Source of the DNA: a virus | Virus record (IMG/VR): IMGVR_UViG_3300025010_000199 | Location: 1 to 28,346 of that record | Reading direction: 5' to 3' (one strand) | DNA: 28,346 nt | Shown here: piece by piece, positions 7,935 through 15,894 of the stretch | How the letters are laid out: the number at the start of each line of letters is the position of its first letter | Position numbering within the stretch: the stretch's first letter is position 1 | The notes under the pieces: generated by a model | The model's database searches: none | Told to the model about the DNA's origin: nothing | The model's input: the letters and a program-made list of their open reading frames with translations, nothing else | Program-made: the position numbers and the translations under genes

Positions 7935-9767
7935 TTATAGCCTCCTGCCCGTTGCCTGTGAGAAGAACGATTTGCCACCGTCAGTTGTGTAAGCCGGTTC
8001 ACCGTGATACTTACCGGTCTGTGCGCCTGCCGGTATTTTACTGCCTGTGGGTTTGGGTGCAGGTGACGCCTGTGGTGCAGCAACACCCTTTCCGAGATGC
8101 TGCCTCATCTCCTCATACACTTCTTTTTGCGAATTGAGAGAGTCTTTCATCAAACCACGGAACTGCGTAAACTTCTGATCGATCATTGCAGGGTTATCTT
8201 TGAGTACGCTGATCAGGTCGTTTGTGTTCTTCATGGCCGAATCTGTAGGAGCCGCGCCGGTCGTCTGCCGTGTGACCACACGGGTATATTCGATCATTGT
8301 CTCGTAAGCTACTGCCTCGGCGGTTCCTGGTGCTGGCGCGCCCATACCCTTTTTCATCCGATTGACTACACCGTTTAACATTGGCACAGTGCCATTACCG
8401 AGCTGCTTGAATAATCCGTGTAGCCGGGTAAGGTTCTTCTGTGCTTGTAGTTCGCTGCCTTCCAGATTCGCTATCAGGCCTTTCTGCTTGCTCATTGCTG
8501 CTACATTGGCTTTCACGTCGGCTCCGGCAGCAAATAGCTCCGGCAGCGTCATACCGGCGTCCCTGGCTATTTCAGACACGCGGGCGAACGCCTTTTCTCT
8601 AACGTTATCGCCACCCTTACTGCGACCCATGCCAGGAGGTAATTTACCGTAAAATGCTAGATACTGAGCGGCGAACTCTACAGCGTCACTCGGTTTGCCC
8701 TTATTCAGAGCACCCATCACCTTACCTTCAGACGGTATTCCTGCTGACGATCCGCCACCGTTTTTCACACTTGGCTTGACATCTCGTCCGTGGTAAGGCT
8801 GACCGTCTACGAACTTTTCGCCTCTTTTATTGGTGAAGATCATCTTACCGCCGGGTGTAATCATACCTGATCGGGTAAGCTCGTTGAGTTTCGCGTCTTC
8901 TTTGGTGGCCGTCAGTTTTTGTTCCTCTAACGCCTTAAATGTATCAGCCATACTGTACGCCAACAACGGACTAAACCGTTTAGGCGCTGTTTCGGCAGCT
9001 TTTGCAAGTCCCGGTATCTGACCCATATCCTGGATCATCTGCGAGTACATCGGCTGAAGAGTCTCGATTGCCTGCTGTTCCGGTATGCCTGACGCCACCA
9101 TTGCCTCGTATTTCTGAGTCAACGGGGTCTGTGCTCTGGCAATTGGTTCAATCATGGAAGTAAGCTCTAACTGCTGTTCTTTGTTGAGTTTACCCTGTTC
9201 CACGGCAACTTTCAGCATACCGAGCTGTTCTGTAGACCGCTTGATTTTTATGCCGTCGCTCTGTGCCATTGCACCAGTCATAAGTCTGCTGTACTCGGCG
9301 TCGTCAATCTTGCCACTCTCACGGAGGCCTTTATACGACTGCATTTGTGTCTGAAGCATCTGCTCGTCGGTGGGTGGTTGTGGTTGCGCGGCAGGCGTTC
9401 CCATAGGCTGAGCGCCTGCTGGAGGTGTAGTTGCCATATTAGCAACCTGACCGTACATTCCGCCAGGGACAGGCGGTGGTACGAGGTTATTCTGTATGGG
9501 TGCTGGCTGTGGTTGGGTGGGTGCTGGTTGTGGTTGAGTGGCAACGGGCTGCTGCGGCTGCTGTTGAACGAGTAGATTACGTCCCACGTCACTGTCGATC
9601 ATTTTATTGACTTCCAGCATACGCAAAGCGTCTTGATTTTTCATATACGCCAGACGATTTTGAGTCGCATAGACAGGCATTTCTGAGGCAAAAATCTGCC
9701 TGCGTTCACCTTCCTGCTGACCGGCAACTCCACCCTGAAGTACGTTCCAAGAAGTCATTTCAGACAT
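7935..9767 (-). CDS. Internal virion / DNA-ejection protein (P22 gp20 position)
   Basis: This is a 610-residue protein starting at ATG 9767, with GAGGT seven bases upstream. The first 65 residues are helical and charged. Residues about 67-110 are a Pro/Gln-rich linker with a near-perfect repeat (QPQPAP twice). The rest is Gln-, Lys- and Met-rich helix with coiled-coil character and no catalytic motif that I can see. The C-terminus ends in a Pro/Ala linker and a short PAYTTDGGKSFFSQATGRR tail. It is the middle one of three consecutive internal-protein genes, and its stop codon is immediately followed by the GTG of the next one. In P22 the corresponding slot is gp20. The assignment is by gene order and composition. 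Confidence 0.58.
   Translation of the reverse strand: MSEMTSWNVLQGGVAGQQEGERRQIFASEMPVYATQNRLAYMKNQDALRMLEVNKMIDSDVGRNLLVQQQPQQPVATQPQPAPTQPQPAPIQNNLVPPPVPGGMYGQVANMATTPPAGAQPMGTPAAQPQPPTDEQMLQTQMQSYKGLRESGKIDDAEYSRLMTGAMAQSDGIKIKRSTEQLGMLKVAVEQGKLNKEQQLELTSMIEPIARAQTPLTQKYEAMVASGIPEQQAIETLQPMYSQMIQDMGQIPGLAKAAETAPKRFSPLLAYSMADTFKALEEQKLTATKEDAKLNELTRSGMITPGGKMIFTNKRGEKFVDGQPYHGRDVKPSVKNGGGSSAGIPSEGKVMGALNKGKPSDAVEFAAQYLAFYGKLPPGMGRSKGGDNVREKAFARVSEIARDAGMTLPELFAAGADVKANVAAMSKQKGLIANLEGSELQAQKNLTRLHGLFKQLGNGTVPMLNGVVNRMKKGMGAPAPGTAEAVAYETMIEYTRVVTRQTTGAAPTDSAMKNTNDLISVLKDNPAMIDQKFTQFRGLMKDSLNSQKEVYEEMRQHLGKGVAAPQASPAPKPTGSKIPAGAQTGKYHGEPAYTTDGGKSFFSQATGRRL
9498..9539 (-). repeat. Two 21-bp tandem copies encoding a Pro/Gln linker
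   Basis: Two adjacent 21-base units (9498-9518 and 9519-9539) differ at only two positions. Read on the minus strand they encode the repeated TQPQPAP-type linker near residues 75-90 of the internal virion protein. The unit length is a multiple of three, so copy-number change would keep the frame. Confidence 0.8.
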
Positions 9768-9779
9768 TGTGTCACCTCT

Positions 9780-10673
9780 TTAGTACAAGTCGCCAGCGTA
9801 CATGTCGGTGCCAGCATACGAACCACCTGTGACACCACCATACCCATTGCTGTTGGAATACGCATCGCCGAAACCGTAATTATTTGCCTGTTGCTGTTGT
9901 AACGCATTATTATAGTTATAAGTCTTCAACCCACTCATGAGCTGATTGTTGACGCTGTTACTTGCGTTACTGAACCCCGACTGTATGTTGTTCCCGATCT
10001 GTGTAGCGGCGTTTGTTCCCATAATACCTGAGTTTACAGCAGAACTCAGTAAGTTATTACCCATGTTCGTTGCTGTCGCCAGACCATAGGAACCCAACTG
10101 GTTACTGGCTGTCTGACCTGTGCCAGCGATACCTGACAGGCGGTTGAATATAGTGTTTTGATTATTGAGTTGCGAGTTATACTCATCGAGTTGTTGCTGA
10201 TATATGCGGTTGTATGCAGCACCGTACTCCTGACTACCTGCCTGTTGGCCGTAATTAACCAGTGCCGTGCCAAGATTGCCTGAACCAAGATTACCAGCGG
10301 CAGAACCAGCAGCGGTAAGCGCGTTCACGCCTTGCTGTGTTCGGAATGCGTAGCCGGGGTCTTGCTGCACTTGTGCTGGATTAAATTGAAACGTCGGCAC
10401 GGTGGAAAACTGACCGCCTTGTGACATACCGGAAGACAATTGATTAACCGCACTCGTGCCAGCAGCAACCCACGGAGCCTGTGCTTCTCTCTGCAAGTCG
10501 AGTTCTCGCTGCTGTAAAGCGTTGGCATTGGTGGCAGCAAGTGTATTGGCATTGGTGGCCTTGTCTGACGCTGCTCGCGATTCTTTTGCCGACGCTATGG
10601 CACCGATCCACGAGACATCACCCATCATAACCCAAAACGGAGCCAGCAATATTCGTCGTATCCAGTTTTTCAT
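9780..10673 (-). CDS. Phage DNA-transfer / ejection protein (P22 gp7 position)
   Basis: This is a 297-residue protein with ATG 10673 and AAGGAG seven bases upstream. The N-terminal 30 residues contain a hydrophobic stretch (ILLAPFWVMMG) and then an Ala-rich charged helix. The diagnostic core is about residues 105-205: QQDPGYAFRTQQGVNAL, a Gly-rich loop, then NYGQQAGSQEYGAAYNRIY, NTIFNRLSGIAGTGQTA. The order DPGYxFRxQQG, YGQxxxSxEYxxxYNR and NRLxxxAGxGQTA is a common signature of small internal proteins next to tail genes of podoviruses, usually annotated as DNA transfer protein. The C-terminus is a Gly/Asn/Tyr-rich tail. It directly follows the GNAT gene and starts the three-gene ejection block. 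Confidence 0.7.
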   Translation of the reverse strand: MKNWIRRILLAPFWVMMGDVSWIGAIASAKESRAASDKATNANTLAATNANALQQRELDLQREAQAPWVAAGTSAVNQLSSGMSQGGQFSTVPTFQFNPAQVQQDPGYAFRTQQGVNALTAAGSAAGNLGSGNLGTALVNYGQQAGSQEYGAAYNRIYQQQLDEYNSQLNNQNTIFNRLSGIAGTGQTASNQLGSYGLATATNMGNNLLSSAVNSGIMGTNAATQIGNNIQSGFSNASNSVNNQLMSGLKTYNYNNALQQQQANNYGFGDAYSNSNGYGGVTGGSYAGTDMYAGDLY

Positions 10674-10674
10674 A

Positions 10675-11136
10675 TCACAACTCCTTGTGCCACTGTAACC
10701 CGGTTGCTGTGTAACCCTGTTTTTCCAGCAGACGACCTGTTGCCCCGGCTTTTAATCGTGTTCCCATTGCCGAAAGAATTGCCCCCTTTTCTCTCAGGTG
10801 TTTATCCGCAAGTGCTACCAGTTCCGACATTATCTTTATCCGGCGAAATGGACTCAGCTCAGGGTCCGTATGGAGAATTATCTCCTGTGCGACCGCAATT
10901 TTACGCTGATAAAATGTGGTTCGCAATATAATTGCGTAAATCACTCCAATTATTTTACCATGCGCCTGTGTGACTATCAGTACACTGTCTGGTCCGTTAC
11001 AGGCAGCAAGCATGTCGGCGGCATGTTCTTCCTCGAATATGCCCACCAGTGGGCCGAATGCTATTTCATCGTAATACGCCCGACTGACGGCAGCTATCCG
11101 TGGTATGTCTGTCTCGCGGGCGAGTCTGGTTATCAT
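10675..11136 (-). CDS. GNAT-family N-acetyltransferase
   Basis: This 153-residue protein has the size of a single GNAT domain. It begins ITRLARETDIPRIAAVSRAY, the usual beta1-alpha1 of the family. It has a central strand pair (VLIVTQAHGKIIGVIYAI), then ILHTDPELSPFRRIKIMSEL. The last piece is where motif A would hold the acetyl-CoA pyrophosphate loop, here degenerate (SPFRRIKI in place of the usual R/QxxGxG/A). It ends in GATGRLLEKQGYTATGLQWHKEL, the typical FYxxxGF-like closing segment. GNAT enzymes move an acetyl group from acetyl-CoA to an amine; the acceptor here is unknown. The ATG overlaps the radical SAM stop by four bases (ATGA), so the two are almost certainly co-translated and may act on the same molecule. 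Confidence 0.78.
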   Translation of the reverse strand: MITRLARETDIPRIAAVSRAYYDEIAFGPLVGIFEEEHAADMLAACNGPDSVLIVTQAHGKIIGVIYAIILRTTFYQRKIAVAQEIILHTDPELSPFRRIKIMSELVALADKHLREKGAILSAMGTRLKAGATGRLLEKQGYTATGLQWHKEL

Positions 11137-12068
11137 ATCGACTCATTAACTATCATCGCTTTCACGAAATCCATTATGCGCCCATCCTTCGTCGTGTAGG
11201 TCGGTGGCATGTCTACGTCGTTCAAGTCAATATTGTCGATGTTATACCACTTGATTATTGCATATCGTACACCGTTAAACGTCAGACGGTAATACGATAT
11301 CTTGCCTGACGGTGCAAGTACCAGCTCACCTGGATGATTGCCGAACCACTTGATGACATCCGATACGAAGATGTCGGCGTTATTGCGCTCGTTCCACACT
11401 TTAGATGCTATTTTGATTCGCACCACACTGAACAACTCGTGATAATCTTCAGCAAGGGTGACGACAGCAGGCAGTTCTTCAAGACTGTCAATCACGAAGA
11501 AAATAGTGTCGAACTTGACGCGGTGTGACACTATATTAGCGATTACTGCCGGAAACCAGCGAGCTTCCTTATGATACGACAAACCGATCTGTACGACGCC
11601 GGTATGGTCGGTAAGGCGGTTAAGATACTCTCTGAATCCTAACCCGCTGTCTTCCAGACCGTAACCGTTGGTCAGCATGTACGCAGGGCCGATCTGCTGC
11701 ACTCGATCAATTATCGCGAATATTTCAGGATGCAGCGTCGGCTCGCCGCCGGTCAGGATATACGGTCCAGGTGCCTGACGGCAATTTTCCAGTATGGTTT
11801 CCACCGGTATGTCTGACTGACCTCTCTCATAAAAGCAGTATTTGCAGTTAATGTTGCATCGGGTCGTCACATCGACCAGGTGTCCAGCGTAAATCTGGTC
11901 AGGGTTTTGTTCACAGTGCTGGAAAAACGACGAGTCGGACTCCAGCAGACCGACAGTCATGCCGTGGTCAGGACAACTCTTTGCAATTATCGCCTGCCCT
12001 CCATCGCTACAAACGACCGCCTGAACCTCCTTGTAACAGGTGTTACATAGACTTCTGGTCACTCTCAT
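11133..12068 (-). CDS. Radical SAM enzyme with N-terminal zinc-ribbon-like Cys cluster
   Basis: This is a 311-residue protein. Residues 8-35 carry Cys8-x2-Cys11 and later Cys20 and Cys32-Pro-Asp-His35-Gly, a zinc-knuckle-like start. The same kind of N-terminus is seen in the MJ0619-like group of radical SAM proteins. Residues 71-78 are the 4Fe-4S motif CNINCKYC (CxxxCxxC), followed by Phe-Tyr. ILTGGEPTLHPEI (104-116) is the SAM-binding GGE motif. The C-terminal half has alternating strands and helices as expected for the partial TIM barrel and lacks a SPASM-type cluster of cysteines. Radical SAM enzymes cleave SAM to make a 5'-deoxyadenosyl radical; the target cannot be read from the sequence. 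The start ATG 12068 overlaps the tail-hub stop (TAATG) and has GGGGAG upstream. Its slot between tail hub and ejection proteins is unusual. Confidence 0.85.
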   Translation of the reverse strand: MRVTRSLCNTCYKEVQAVVCSDGGQAIIAKSCPDHGMTVGLLESDSSFFQHCEQNPDQIYAGHLVDVTTRCNINCKYCFYERGQSDIPVETILENCRQAPGPYILTGGEPTLHPEIFAIIDRVQQIGPAYMLTNGYGLEDSGLGFREYLNRLTDHTGVVQIGLSYHKEARWFPAVIANIVSHRVKFDTIFFVIDSLEELPAVVTLAEDYHELFSVVRIKIASKVWNERNNADIFVSDVIKWFGNHPGELVLAPSGKISYYRLTFNGVRYAIIKWYNIDNIDLNDVDMPPTYTTKDGRIMDFVKAMIVNESI

Positions 12069-14464
12069 TACTTACTCCCCTCGACGTACCACCCCATTAT
12101 AATCCGTTTAACCGGACTACTGATACGTAGTTTGAACACCACATCTTTGCTTCGCCCCACCGATCTCCAGAGAACTCGCTTGCGGTACTCCCCTATTTTG
12201 CCCATTGAGCGGGTAGATTCTGGACCCCACGTCTTGCCACCGTCTTTACTGCGCGATAATCCGGCGACTGGCTCGATTTCCTGTATGGCGAAAATAACTT
12301 TCGGCGCTGTCGTGTAGCCTGACCCGGCATTGGTTATGGTTATGCTGAATATTGAACCATGCAACACACCGGCAACTGCTGCTGCTCCTGACCCGTTACC
12401 ATCTACTGCTTGAAAAATAATAGCCGGGGCAGTCGTGTAGTCAGCACCCGCGTAAGTTAAATTAATACCAGTGACACCGCCACCAGCAATTGCCGAATAA
12501 GCTGTTGCTGGTGAAATTACGTCACTTCGACCAACACCCGACTCAATATCTATCTGTAGTTCGTCAATGAAAATATCGTCAAGTGACTCTCTGTCGTTCA
12601 GATGTTGTGTTGTCTGGATGCTCGTAATGGGCAAACCCGCGTCAGTATGGAACTTGCTGCTTAACTCATAGATATTGCCAGTGTGAATGTCACCTACAAG
12701 ATGCATGTTATTGAACCGCACGTAGCAATTAGCCCTGTCCCTGTGAACGTCATTGTCTATAAGGTTATTGGTAGACCGCTCATGCCACATCTGACTTGTT
12801 GTGTCATATACAAAAGTCCAATCGTCTACAGGATTTGTTATCTGGTAGAAAGTATGTCCCTCATCGCTGTAACAGAAACCGAAACACTGCGTCAGGTCGG
12901 TTGATTGCGACATTTTGTAGACTATCGATTGCGGCGTAATTGGTGTCGGCGTATAACCGTTCAATTCCACCACGCCGACGAAGCACGGGTTTTCGCCATC
13001 CCGCTCGTTTGCTAAGAAGAACGCCGAATTATTACCTCGTGCCACCGACCAGGGGGCGGGTGTACCATAGTCAATTACTGCTCCCTGCATTCTGGAGAAT
13101 GGGAAACCAAGAGCGGTTGGTGTAGCATTGTTATAAAATACTTCAGTTGTGTACTGTTTAATGAAGAATAATTGTTCGTGCAGATTCAGCAGATTCGACA
13201 CGCTATCGGATACTGCCTGAATGGGTGTTGTTGCAATGGCGTTCCACAGTAAACCATTATACAGTTCGGAAGCAAAAGCGTTCATCGTGCCATCAGTCAC
13301 AATGAAATAGCCGTCGACATATTCGACATGTTGCGGCGTGAGAGTGAATGAGCTTCCTTCGGGTGTGCTAATCGTTACTGTAGGATTATCTGTATAATCA
13401 GGACTACCACCAGTAATAGTTATCGCCGTGACGACACCATCAACAGCGGTTGCGGTGGCTGTCGCATTACCACCTGTTCCTGTTATTGTAACAATTGGTT
13501 GACTTATATAGCCGGAGCCACCGTTTATCAGATTGATTGCCGTAAGCGTTTTTACTGAAACTGCCGCCGTAGCCGTAGCCGTACCGCTGCTTATTACCAC
13601 GAGTGGTGCTGTGTAATTTGACCCACCATTCGTAACGTCTATGCTGATAATCGAACCGGCAGTAGTGTCTAGACTGGCTGTCATGTCAGCCGTAGCATTT
13701 GTCACCGTGAGTACGGGCGCGGTGTATCCTGACCCAACAGCCGTAACGACAAACCCGACCAGAAGACCACCGACCACTGTCGGGGTGATAACCGCACCAG
13801 TGCCTGTCGGGTCAGATATATTAACAACCGGAGTTCCTGTCAGAGCCTCGCTGTATGTACCAGCAACAACAGGCGCAAGTGAATAACCTAAATTGACTTG
13901 TAGAACTGCACCTACTCCTGTCGCGTCGGTAATGGTCGCCGTCGGCGGTGTCGCAATATCGTATCCCGATCCAGGGGCTGTTATTGTAATTGCCCCGACA
14001 GGTGATGTCGATATAGCGGGTAAAGCAGCAGCCTGCACTGCCGGTATATCAGCCTGCTGAGTGAACACGCCTGTCAGAACGTTATAGATGTAACCGTGTG
14101 CACCATCCACAATCATTATCTGATTGCCGCCGATGCCGTTGGACAGCAGACCGTTCTCAGCCATACTCACGCGGCCTGCTGACGTGGTGAGCGTTCCGAG
14201 TATCGTATGTACACCTGTTGTATCAATCGACACCAGTTTGTTGCTCTCGACAGCGTACAGTACGCCTGCAAGGGTAACGGCCCCACGGACAGGTGACGAC
14301 AGACCTGATGAGAACAGGCGCTTGCCAGGAGCACCGATGAGCATCCCGACGCCTTTTTCGTTCGGCGCGGTGGCAAGTTCAGGATACAGATTTACGTATC
14401 GCTGAGACTCGAACGCGGTGGATCGGCCAGAATACGACGATGGAATAAACGGGAGTCTGCTCAT
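12068..14464 (-). CDS. Tail hub / packaged-DNA stabilisation protein (P22 gp10-like) with beta-repeat insertions
   Basis: This is a 798-residue protein against about 470 in P22 gp10. The N-terminus (PFIPSSYSGRSTAFESQRYV, then NLYPE) and the block after residue 370 (EYVDGYFIVTDGTMNAF, NLHEQLFFIKQYTTEVFYN, MQGAVIDYGTPAPWSVARGN) follow the gp10 family, a beta-propeller-like hub protein that plugs the portal and carries the tailspikes. The extra length comes from repeats of the form GSGYTxxPxVxI. Five copies lie in residues about 155-368 and two at about 663-737. Removing them would leave a protein close to normal gp10 size. ATG 14464 overlaps the gp4-like stop (TAATG). Assignment to gp10 is strong from order and motifs; the role of the insertions is unknown. 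Confidence 0.82.
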   Translation of the reverse strand: MSRLPFIPSSYSGRSTAFESQRYVNLYPELATAPNEKGVGMLIGAPGKRLFSSGLSSPVRGAVTLAGVLYAVESNKLVSIDTTGVHTILGTLTTSAGRVSMAENGLLSNGIGGNQIMIVDGAHGYIYNVLTGVFTQQADIPAVQAAALPAISTSPVGAITITAPGSGYDIATPPTATITDATGVGAVLQVNLGYSLAPVVAGTYSEALTGTPVVNISDPTGTGAVITPTVVGGLLVGFVVTAVGSGYTAPVLTVTNATADMTASLDTTAGSIISIDVTNGGSNYTAPLVVISSGTATATAAVSVKTLTAINLINGGSGYISQPIVTITGTGGNATATATAVDGVVTAITITGGSPDYTDNPTVTISTPEGSSFTLTPQHVEYVDGYFIVTDGTMNAFASELYNGLLWNAIATTPIQAVSDSVSNLLNLHEQLFFIKQYTTEVFYNNATPTALGFPFSRMQGAVIDYGTPAPWSVARGNNSAFFLANERDGENPCFVGVVELNGYTPTPITPQSIVYKMSQSTDLTQCFGFCYSDEGHTFYQITNPVDDWTFVYDTTSQMWHERSTNNLIDNDVHRDRANCYVRFNNMHLVGDIHTGNIYELSSKFHTDAGLPITSIQTTQHLNDRESLDDIFIDELQIDIESGVGRSDVISPATAYSAIAGGGVTGINLTYAGADYTTAPAIIFQAVDGNGSGAAAVAGVLHGSIFSITITNAGSGYTTAPKVIFAIQEIEPVAGLSRSKDGGKTWGPESTRSMGKIGEYRKRVLWRSVGRSKDVVFKLRISSPVKRIIMGWYVEGSK

Positions 14465-15192
14465 TATGACATCCAGTCGCCGGATAGAATATCGTTACCC
14501 GTCTGTTCGCCTGTACCTGGTATGTCGATACGGCACACCGGTATTTCGTGGTTGATATTTTCTACGGTCTGCATGGCAATACGTGCGTCTTTCAGCAAGT
14601 CGGCGGGTATTGGCCCCTTCCGACCCATGACACGCCAGATTTTGCACGCCAGATTTTGCACGATTGCATCGTAGTAAATAGGCTGGAATGTTACAACATC
14701 GGTGAGATTGACAAATTGCGTCAGATATTTTTGACTGTTCAGGAACAGTGTATAAACAGCGTCAGGTATTGGATAGCAGGAAATCTGACCGAGATGACTG
14801 GTTTGCTGAGTCAGACCGGGTGTGTAATAAATTGCGTCAGGTCTATCGGTTGAAATCATGTTGTCGGAAATCGAATCGTAAATATCTTCATCCAGTATGT
14901 ATACTGGATAATTGACCAGTGCGCTGTCTCTGATAAACGCACTTTCAATTTTAATTGGCTTACCAGTGTTGAAATTACCACCTGTACCGATGGTGTAGAC
15001 ACGCTGATTGGCTACCAGCGGGAAGGCCTCTTGGATGGTCGCCGCCAACATCAGACGGCGACCAGACCAAGAATTAAGCATCAGATTACAATGTCGCATA
15101 CATTTCTGTAGCTCTGACTGTTCCGGTGTCTCGTCAAGACTCGTTGCCCCTATGACTTCCATTGATGCTACGAAAATGTCTTGAACGAGCAT
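14464..15192 (-). CDS. Tail accessory / DNA stabilisation protein, P22 gp4-like head-to-tail adaptor
   Basis: This is a 242-residue protein. The N-terminal helices (VQDIFVASMEVIGATSLDET, then a Cys/His-containing helix, then LMLNSWSGRRLML) and the central AFPLVANQRVYTIGTGGNF and RPDAIYYTPG segments are typical of gp4-like adaptors. These bind under the portal ring and extend it to form the tail tube start. The size is in range for environmental gp4 homologues, which are longer than the 166-residue P22 protein. ATG 15192 has AAGGAG nine bases upstream, overlapping the preceding gene's end. It is followed without gap by the gp10-like gene, the same order as in P22. Confidence 0.8.
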   Translation of the reverse strand: MLVQDIFVASMEVIGATSLDETPEQSELQKCMRHCNLMLNSWSGRRLMLAATIQEAFPLVANQRVYTIGTGGNFNTGKPIKIESAFIRDSALVNYPVYILDEDIYDSISDNMISTDRPDAIYYTPGLTQQTSHLGQISCYPIPDAVYTLFLNSQKYLTQFVNLTDVVTFQPIYYDAIVQNLACKIWRVMGRKGPIPADLLKDARIAMQTVENINHEIPVCRIDIPGTGEQTGNDILSGDWMS

Positions 15193-15198
15193 GATATG

Positions 15199-15729
15199 TT
15201 ACTCCTTAGCCGGAATAGAAGCCACCAACGCCAGCAACGACGCTTTATTGTCTCGTGGCGTGTGTTTAATACCAGCAGCGTCGAGTTGATCACGCAGCTG
15301 CTGATTGGTCGGTCCTTCTGATGGCTGTATCCATGTGTCAGATGGGTCTTTGGGTGCAGGTGCAGGTGCAGGTGCAGGTGCGAGGGGCAGGCCGAAACCG
15401 GTGTCAGGCACCTCGTCACCCTTCAGCTTTGAGATAGATTCATTCAGACCGGCGATAACTTCCTCGAAATCTGCCTGCATGTCGGCGATAACCTGATCTT
15501 TAGCTGCAAGTGCTTCAGTCAGGCTTTGAATCTCGGCGTTCGTGGCGTCTGGTACAGGCGCTTGCGGTGTGTCCAGCACATTATACGGTTTGGTCGGTGG
15601 AATGACAGGCGCATCACGAGTAAGGTCCTCTTCATTTTCCACCCATCCCTGATTCAAATGGAACTCCAGGGACTCTTTACTGGTTACTATGTATGGATCA
15701 CAGTCCTTCTTGAACAGCGTTGTCTTCAT
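15199..15729 (-). CDS. Linker-rich protein with C-terminal HeH/SAP-like helix domain
   Basis: I choose ATG 15729 because a strong GGGAGGA site lies just upstream. An in-frame longer start would run through the preceding small gene. The protein has 176 residues: a beta-type N-terminus (MKTTLFKKDCDPYIVTSKES), then a Pro-rich segment, a coiled helix (TNAEIQSLTEALAAKDQVIA and on), an Ala-Pro repeat linker, and a C-terminal PTNQQLRDQLDAAGIKHTPR followed by KASLLALV. That last part matches the HeH/LEM or SAP-like helix-extension-helix pattern (TxxxLxxxLxxxGIxxxxxxxKxxLLALL), known in phage and nucleic-acid-binding proteins. It may be a minor virion protein joining DNA or capsid to another partner. 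Its job is not known to me. Confidence 0.68.
   Translation of the reverse strand: MKTTLFKKDCDPYIVTSKESLEFHLNQGWVENEEDLTRDAPVIPPTKPYNVLDTPQAPVPDATNAEIQSLTEALAAKDQVIADMQADFEEVIAGLNESISKLKGDEVPDTGFGLPLAPAPAPAPAPKDPSDTWIQPSEGPTNQQLRDQLDAAGIKHTPRDNKASLLALVASIPAKE
15353..15382 (-). repeat. GGTGCA hexanucleotide repeat encoding an Ala-Pro linker
   Basis: Four perfect GGTGCA units and a degenerate fifth run from 15353 to 15382 on the plus strand. On the minus strand they encode alternating Ala-Pro residues in the HeH-domain protein. Such a run is prone to in-frame slippage and would change linker length only. Confidence 0.85.
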
Positions 15730-15742
15730 TATTCCTCCCTTT

Positions 15743-15871
15743 CTACATCCAGTTAGGTAATTTGCCGTCACCTTTGGGTTGCTTGGCGACGGCTTTCTTG
15801 ATGGCAGGCTTCTTGGTTTTCTTCTTGACTTTAGGTTTTACCACCTTACCGGCTGTCAGTATGTTTTTCAT
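15743..15871 (-). CDS. 42-residue lysine-rich peptide, DNA- or capsid-binding candidate
   Basis: This small ORF is read directly from the minus strand: ATG 15871, stop TAG at 15743-15745. GAGGT lies five bases before the start. About one third of its residues are Lys, with almost no acidic residues; the middle reads KVVKPKVKKKTKKPAIKKAV. The C-terminus ends GDGKLPNWM. The composition resembles small histone-like or condensing peptides and the basic cores of some virion minor proteins. It fills the gap between the secreted 133-aa protein and the HeH-domain protein exactly, with 13 bases before the next start, which supports it being real. The Ala-Lys-Pro-rich sequence gives no named family. 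Binding to packaged DNA is an inference from charge. Confidence 0.68.
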   Translation of the reverse strand: MKNILTAGKVVKPKVKKKTKKPAIKKAVAKQPKGDGKLPNWM

Positions 15872-15894
15872 TTTATACCTCGCGTTTTAGTTAT

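Noticed and set aside
7607-8086. Minus-strand 159-codon frame overlapping two ejection-type genes
   Set aside because: It is out of frame with two supported genes, crosses their junction and has shadow-like Arg/Ser/Pro composition.
15730-15771. Upstream start of the HeH-domain protein at 15771
   Set aside because: It would overlap the lysine-rich peptide gene, while ATG 15729 has a strong GGGAGGA site.
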